From Candidatus Latescibacterota bacterium (GTDB lineage Bacteria > JAAXHH01 > JABIQT01): a stretch of 7,574 nt of DNA. Of this stretch, positions 4,631-7,574 are shown in pieces. The notes beneath the pieces are model-generated. The model had not been told where the DNA came from and did no database searches. It saw only the letters and a list, made by a program, of their open reading frames with translations. The translations under genes were made by a program, and so were the position numbers. How positions within the stretch are numbered: position 1 is the first letter of the stretch; each line of letters opens with the position of its first letter. The stretch is from the NCBI GenBank assembly GCA_018667995.1, contig JABIQT010000161.1, forward strand, positions 1 to 7,574. Direction: 5' to 3'.

Positions 4631-6436
4631 ATGTCACTATTGCCATCTGAAGAACAGGCCGGAATCCCGGCTGTGCCGCACATCAATGGACGATGGCAGC
4701 GTGTTGCCGCGTCCATGACGTCGATGACGGCATCGCCTGACGGCGCGTCTTTGAGGGCAACCATTCAGGAGATCGTGCCCGAAGCACTTGGCGCGGTGGA
4801 TTGTGCGTTCATCGTACTCGACGAGTCGTGTGACCAAATCGTCTTTGAGAGCCGCCATCAGGATCACCATTCTCGGAAGCCGACTCCCGATTTTGAGATA
4901 TTCCGAACCTGGCTGGTTTCGCAGCCAACGGTTGTGGTGATTGATGATTGCCGGACCGTGACATGGCCTTCCCAGGTCCAGCTGACAGAGCCGAAGACAA
5001 TGCAGCCTGTCTTGATCGTGCAGGACAAGGTAGATCCGGCTATGTTCAATTTGCTCGTTGTTTTCGGCGAGTCGGTGGCGGCTATTTTTTCAGACGAAGA
5101 CCTGGAAGTTGCGAGGGCATTGACCGTCCACGCAGGGCTGGCAGTGCGGCATGTTCTGCGCGAAGAAAATGCCCGAAGAGAGGTAATGGGACGCACCGCA
5201 CTCTACGAGGTCGGTAAAAGAATCAGCGCATCGCTCGCCATGGACGAGGTGTTGTCTCTCATCATAGACTCGCTGCAGCGTGTGGTTCCCTATGACGCGG
5301 CAGTGATATTTCTGCTCGAGCCCGAACAGGATCGAATCGTCGTGCAGTCTGGCCGTGGGTACGGCGAAGACGCGGATTCGCTCATTCACCTGAAGGTCGG
5401 AGATGGAATCAGCGGGTGGGCCGCAAAGACGGGGCTGGCTGTTATAGTTCCCGACGTTAAAACCGATGACAGGTATGCTCAGTCGCGGTCTGAAACCATG
5501 TCCGAAATGGCTGTGCCTCTCATGAAGGGGCTTGAGGTGATCGGCGTCTTTAACATCGAGAGTGATCGGATCGACGCGTACGATGAGATGGACCGCGCCC
5601 TCCTCGAATCCTTCGCTTCTCAGGCGGCGGTGGCTATTCAGAATGCTAACCTGCACGAAGAATCTCTCCGAACACGGCAGCTAGAGAAGGAGTTGGAAGT
5701 CGCTGGCGATATCCAGCGAATGCTCATGCCACGCAAGTTTCCCACGGTCTCTGGACTCTCGCTGAATGTATACCACGAGCAGTGTATGGAGGTCGGCGGC
5801 GACTTCTACGATGCCTTTGCCCTTTCCAATCAATACATTGCTATGGCTGTGGGCGATGTGGCCGGGAAAGGCGTACCTGGCGCAATAACTATGGCGTCGT
5901 TGTACACGGTATTTCACGAGTATGCGACCGATCCACTGAATACGCCCAGCGATGTCATGACCGTTGTGAACGAACGACTACATGACGATCGCGGGACTGA
6001 TCTATTCGCGACCCTGTTCTACGGTGTATTGAGCTTGAGCAATGGTAACATGAGATACTGCAATGCCGGGCATCCGCCGCCCATTCTATATCGTACTGAT
6101 GGTAGCGTATCGTTGCTGGATACAGGCGGATTGATTCTCGGGCCCTTTCTGAAGGCTGAATACCAGGTAGGTTCTGTCGACATTTCCGAAGGTGATGTGC
6201 TCGTCCTCTATACGGATGGCGCCATCGAGGCTCGAAATAAGAAAAACGAACAGTTTGAGATAGAGGGCTTGATTCGTGTTCTTCAAACTTGCCCCGGACT
6301 TTCGGCGGACGAAATCAAGGAGTTCTTGACCACAGCCCTGAAGCGGCACACGGGCGGGTCAACACATCACGATGATGTGACGATTATTACACTGAAGGTT
6401 ATGGCGGGTTTTCACAGCGCTTTACGAGTAGAGTAG
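4631..6436 (+). CDS. GAF-GAF-PP2C (SpoIIE/RsbU-type) serine/threonine phosphatase
   Basis: This is a 601-residue cytosolic sensor phosphatase with no signal peptide or membrane segment. Residues about 38-175 form a divergent GAF-like domain (VDCAFIVLDE, MFNLLVVFG, FSDEDLEVARALTVHAGLAV). Residues about 187-340 form a canonical GAF domain (ISASLAMDEVLSLIID, VGDGISGWAAKTG, VPDVKTDDRY, SEMAVPL, IGVFNIES, FASQAAVAIQNA). A helical linker (340-366), with QLEKELEVAGDIQRMLMP at 350-367, is typical of RsbU-like proteins. The PP2C domain (about 370-590) keeps its metal-binding motifs: GGDFYD (389-394), VGDVAGKGVPGA (407-418), NAGHPPP (478-484), LYTDGAIEA (526-534) and HHDDVTIITLK (579-589). Family members dephosphorylate STAS-domain anti-sigma antagonists to free sigma factors. 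What the GAF domains bind cannot be read here. ATG 4631 has no clear ribosome-binding site; ATG 4718 is a weaker alternative. It starts 30 bases after rluD, so it could be cotranscribed with it. Confidence 0.93.
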   Translation: MSLLPSEEQAGIPAVPHINGRWQRVAASMTSMTASPDGASLRATIQEIVPEALGAVDCAFIVLDESCDQIVFESRHQDHHSRKPTPDFEIFRTWLVSQPTVVVIDDCRTVTWPSQVQLTEPKTMQPVLIVQDKVDPAMFNLLVVFGESVAAIFSDEDLEVARALTVHAGLAVRHVLREENARREVMGRTALYEVGKRISASLAMDEVLSLIIDSLQRVVPYDAAVIFLLEPEQDRIVVQSGRGYGEDADSLIHLKVGDGISGWAAKTGLAVIVPDVKTDDRYAQSRSETMSEMAVPLMKGLEVIGVFNIESDRIDAYDEMDRALLESFASQAAVAIQNANLHEESLRTRQLEKELEVAGDIQRMLMPRKFPTVSGLSLNVYHEQCMEVGGDFYDAFALSNQYIAMAVGDVAGKGVPGAITMASLYTVFHEYATDPLNTPSDVMTVVNERLHDDRGTDLFATLFYGVLSLSNGNMRYCNAGHPPPILYRTDGSVSLLDTGGLILGPFLKAEYQVGSVDISEGDVLVLYTDGAIEARNKKNEQFEIEGLIRVLQTCPGLSADEIKEFLTTALKRHTGGSTHHDDVTIITLKVMAGFHSALRVE

Positions 6437-6449
6437 TCCTAATGTAGGA
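6437..6449 (+). repeat. Short perfect inverted repeat after the phosphatase gene
   Basis: TCCTA-ATG-TAGGA begins one base after the stop codon: five perfect pairs around a three-base centre. It has no T-run and is too short to be a convincing terminator. The 67-base gap it sits in is otherwise empty apart from the ribosome-binding site of the next gene. Confidence 0.3.
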
Positions 6450-6490
6450 ACAGGGCTCCAATGCATCCGGCAAAGGGTATGCTGAAACAT

Positions 6491-6497
6491 AGGAGGT
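6491..6497 (+). promoter_or_regulatory. Strong ribosome-binding site fixing the GTG 6504 start
   Basis: AGGAGGT lies six bases before GTG 6504. It is the strongest Shine-Dalgarno match in the window and settles the GTG start of the oxidoreductase. Confidence 0.85.
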
Positions 6498-6503
6498 TTT
6501 ACT

Positions 6504-7466
6504 GTGGCGGTCAGAATCGGATTCATCGGTACAGGCGGGATCGCGAATCACCATCTCAATCTATTGCCCAACATTGATCGGGCGCATCTCGTCGCTTTCT
6601 CTGATGTGGTGGAGGAAAAGGCGAACGCCGCGGCCGAACGATTTGGCGGTACCGCCTACACGGACTTCCGCGAGATGCTTCAGCGCGAAGAGCTGGACGC
6701 CGTATACGTGTGCGTGCCGCCATTCGCGCATGGCGATGCGGAGATGGCAGTCATTGAGCACGGCCTGCATCTATTTGTCGAAAAACCTCTGGCCACAGTT
6801 CTGAGCGTGGCAGAGAACATCTCCTCCGCGGTAGATGCCTCGGGTATTATCGCCTGCGTGGGATATAACTGGCGTCATCAGGACACGACGGATCGGGCGC
6901 TGGAATTGCTGAAGGGGCGCCGTCCAGCTCTGGGTATAGGATATTGGATAGGTGGCGCACCTGGTGTTCCCTGGTGGCGTGTCAAGGCTCAGTCTGGAGG
7001 TCAGATCGTGGAACAGACGACCCATGTTTTCGATACGGCTAGATACCTCATGGGTGAGGTGACCTCGGTCTACGCCGCGGGCTCGACGGGCTTGATGGAC
7101 GATATGCCCAATTACGATGTGGAAGATGCGAGTACCGTGTCTCTCACTTTTGAGAGCGGAGCGGTGGCCTCCATAGTATCAGGCTGCGTTGCGGATCAAG
7201 GCTATGGCACAGAGATGCAAGTCATCACCCGCGGATTAACGATCAAACTGGGCGCGAACCTCACAGTAGAAGAGAATGGTAAAACCACCACCTACAAAGG
7301 TTCGAGAAATCCCTATCAATTTGAAAGCGAACTGTTCTTGCAGGCCGTTGAGAGCGGTGACCGATCAAAGTTGAGAGCGACCTATGCCGATGGGGTAAAG
7401 ACGCTGGCTCTTACGTTGGCGGCAAATGAATCTATCCGGACTGGAGACGTTGTGAAAATGGCTTAA
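6504..7466 (+). CDS. Gfo/Idh/MocA-family NAD(P)-dependent oxidoreductase
   Basis: This is a 320-residue cytosolic oxidoreductase of the glucose-fructose oxidoreductase / inositol dehydrogenase family. Residues about 1-120 form the Rossmann domain: GFIGTGGIANHH (6-17) is the dinucleotide loop, AFSDV (31-35) ends the second strand with an acidic residue as in NAD-preferring members, and VYVCVPPFAHGD (67-78) and EKPLA (93-97) follow. Lys94 of EKP is the usual catalytic lysine. The C-terminal substrate domain includes GYNWRHQ (120-126), a tryptophan pair in PWWRVKA (156-162) and GGQIVEQTTHVFDTARYLMG (165-184), where H174 is the likely catalytic histidine. At 320 residues it is at the short end of the family (about 330-380). 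The substrate, probably a sugar or cyclitol, cannot be inferred. GTG 6504 is set by a strong ribosome-binding site. It is functionally unrelated to the cluster upstream, and the 67-base gap allows its own promoter, although no clear one is seen. Confidence 0.93.
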   Translation: MAVRIGFIGTGGIANHHLNLLPNIDRAHLVAFSDVVEEKANAAAERFGGTAYTDFREMLQREELDAVYVCVPPFAHGDAEMAVIEHGLHLFVEKPLATVLSVAENISSAVDASGIIACVGYNWRHQDTTDRALELLKGRRPALGIGYWIGGAPGVPWWRVKAQSGGQIVEQTTHVFDTARYLMGEVTSVYAAGSTGLMDDMPNYDVEDASTVSLTFESGAVASIVSGCVADQGYGTEMQVITRGLTIKLGANLTVEENGKTTTYKGSRNPYQFESELFLQAVESGDRSKLRATYADGVKTLALTLAANESIRTGDVVKMA

Positions 7467-7499
7467 AGGAGAGCACACCTGATAGCAGGAGCTCAATTC

Positions 7500-7520
7500 C
7501 TTGACCTACCTTCAGTCAAG
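7500..7520 (+). repeat. Inverted repeat downstream of the oxidoreductase gene
   Basis: CTTGAC (7500-7505) and GTCAAG (7515-7520) form a perfect six-pair stem with a nine-base loop. No T-run follows on either strand, so a terminator is unlikely. It could be an operator half-site pair or chance. Confidence 0.25.
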
Positions 7521-7535
7521 CTACTGGGGTGTAAG

Positions 7536-7574
7536 GTGAGGCTTTTCTATCTGGGGCAATCACGGGCCATTCAA
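7536..7574 (+). CDS. Possible start of a further gene, cut by the window edge
   Basis: GTG 7536 opens a frame that runs off the window (M-R-L-F-Y-L-G-Q-S-R-A-I-Q). GGGGTG at 7526-7531, four bases upstream, could serve as a ribosome-binding site. The same frame is open back to the oxidoreductase stop at 7466, and AAAGGAG (7465-7471) also sits there with a correctly spaced CTG at 7479. The start could therefore lie further left with a rare codon. Only 13 codons are visible and no family can be recognised. On the opposite strand one frame also enters from the right edge and stops at TGA near 7518-7520, so a convergent gene end is the alternative. Confidence 0.25.
   Translation, partial: MRLFYLGQSRAIQ

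Noticed and set aside
5090-5656. 188-codon open frame on the minus strand
   Set aside because: It lies wholly inside the well-supported GAF-PP2C gene, and its translation shows no recognisable motif.
7501-7539. Twelve-codon TTG-started leader overlapping GTG 7536 by GTGA
   Set aside because: AGGAG is nearby, but no run of regulatory codons or attenuator hairpin is visible, so it is probably chance.
1-7574. CRISPR array, transposon ends, tRNA, rRNA or riboswitch
   Set aside because: I found no regularly spaced repeats, transposase motifs, terminal inverted repeats or RNA gene signatures, and no non-coding gap exceeds about 110 bases.

Overview
The window is a dense, all-plus-strand stretch of bacterial chromosome: eight genes plus a possible ninth at the right edge. 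GC is roughly 50%, GTG and TTG starts are common, and Shine-Dalgarno sites are mostly good. I see no mobile element, CRISPR array, tRNA or rRNA. DivIVA and a long cytosolic GAF-PP2C phosphatase, followed by a Gfo/Idh/MocA oxidoreductase, suggest a non-proteobacterial lineage. An uncultured phylum of the FCB, Latescibacterota or Gemmatimonadota kind would fit, but the taxonomy is a low-confidence guess.

Region 1 (1-4600) is one tightly packed cluster: yggS (5' truncated by the window edge), yggT, divIVA, a purine-nucleoside-phosphorylase-like gene, a TraR/DksA-family zinc-finger gene, lspA and rluD. Gaps are -20 to +54 bases. From memory, Bacillus subtilis has the order ylmE(yggS)-sepF-ylmG(yggT)-ylmH-divIVA-ileS-ylyA(TraR/DksA)-lspA-ylyB(rluD). 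This window keeps the shared genes in the same order. It lacks sepF and ylmH, and a PNP-fold gene stands where ileS would be. YggT has three repeat modules instead of one or two. The PNP-like protein keeps the structural core of the fold but appears to have lost nearly every catalytic residue, which makes it the best candidate for something undescribed.

Region 2 (4601-6436) is a 601-residue cytosolic phosphatase: a divergent N-terminal GAF domain, a canonical GAF domain, a helical linker and a C-terminal SpoIIE/RsbU-type PP2C domain with its metal-binding motifs intact. It looks like an environmental sensor for partner switching, but no STAS or anti-sigma partner is in view.

Region 3 (6437-7574) holds a Gfo/Idh/MocA-family NAD(P)-dependent oxidoreductase with a strong ribosome-binding site. 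It is followed by about 108 bases with an open frame that runs off the window and may start another gene.

The first seven genes are probably cotranscribed and join PLP homeostasis, membrane and septum organisation, a transcription modulator, lipoprotein maturation and 23S rRNA modification. This is a housekeeping growth and division cluster rather than a single pathway.
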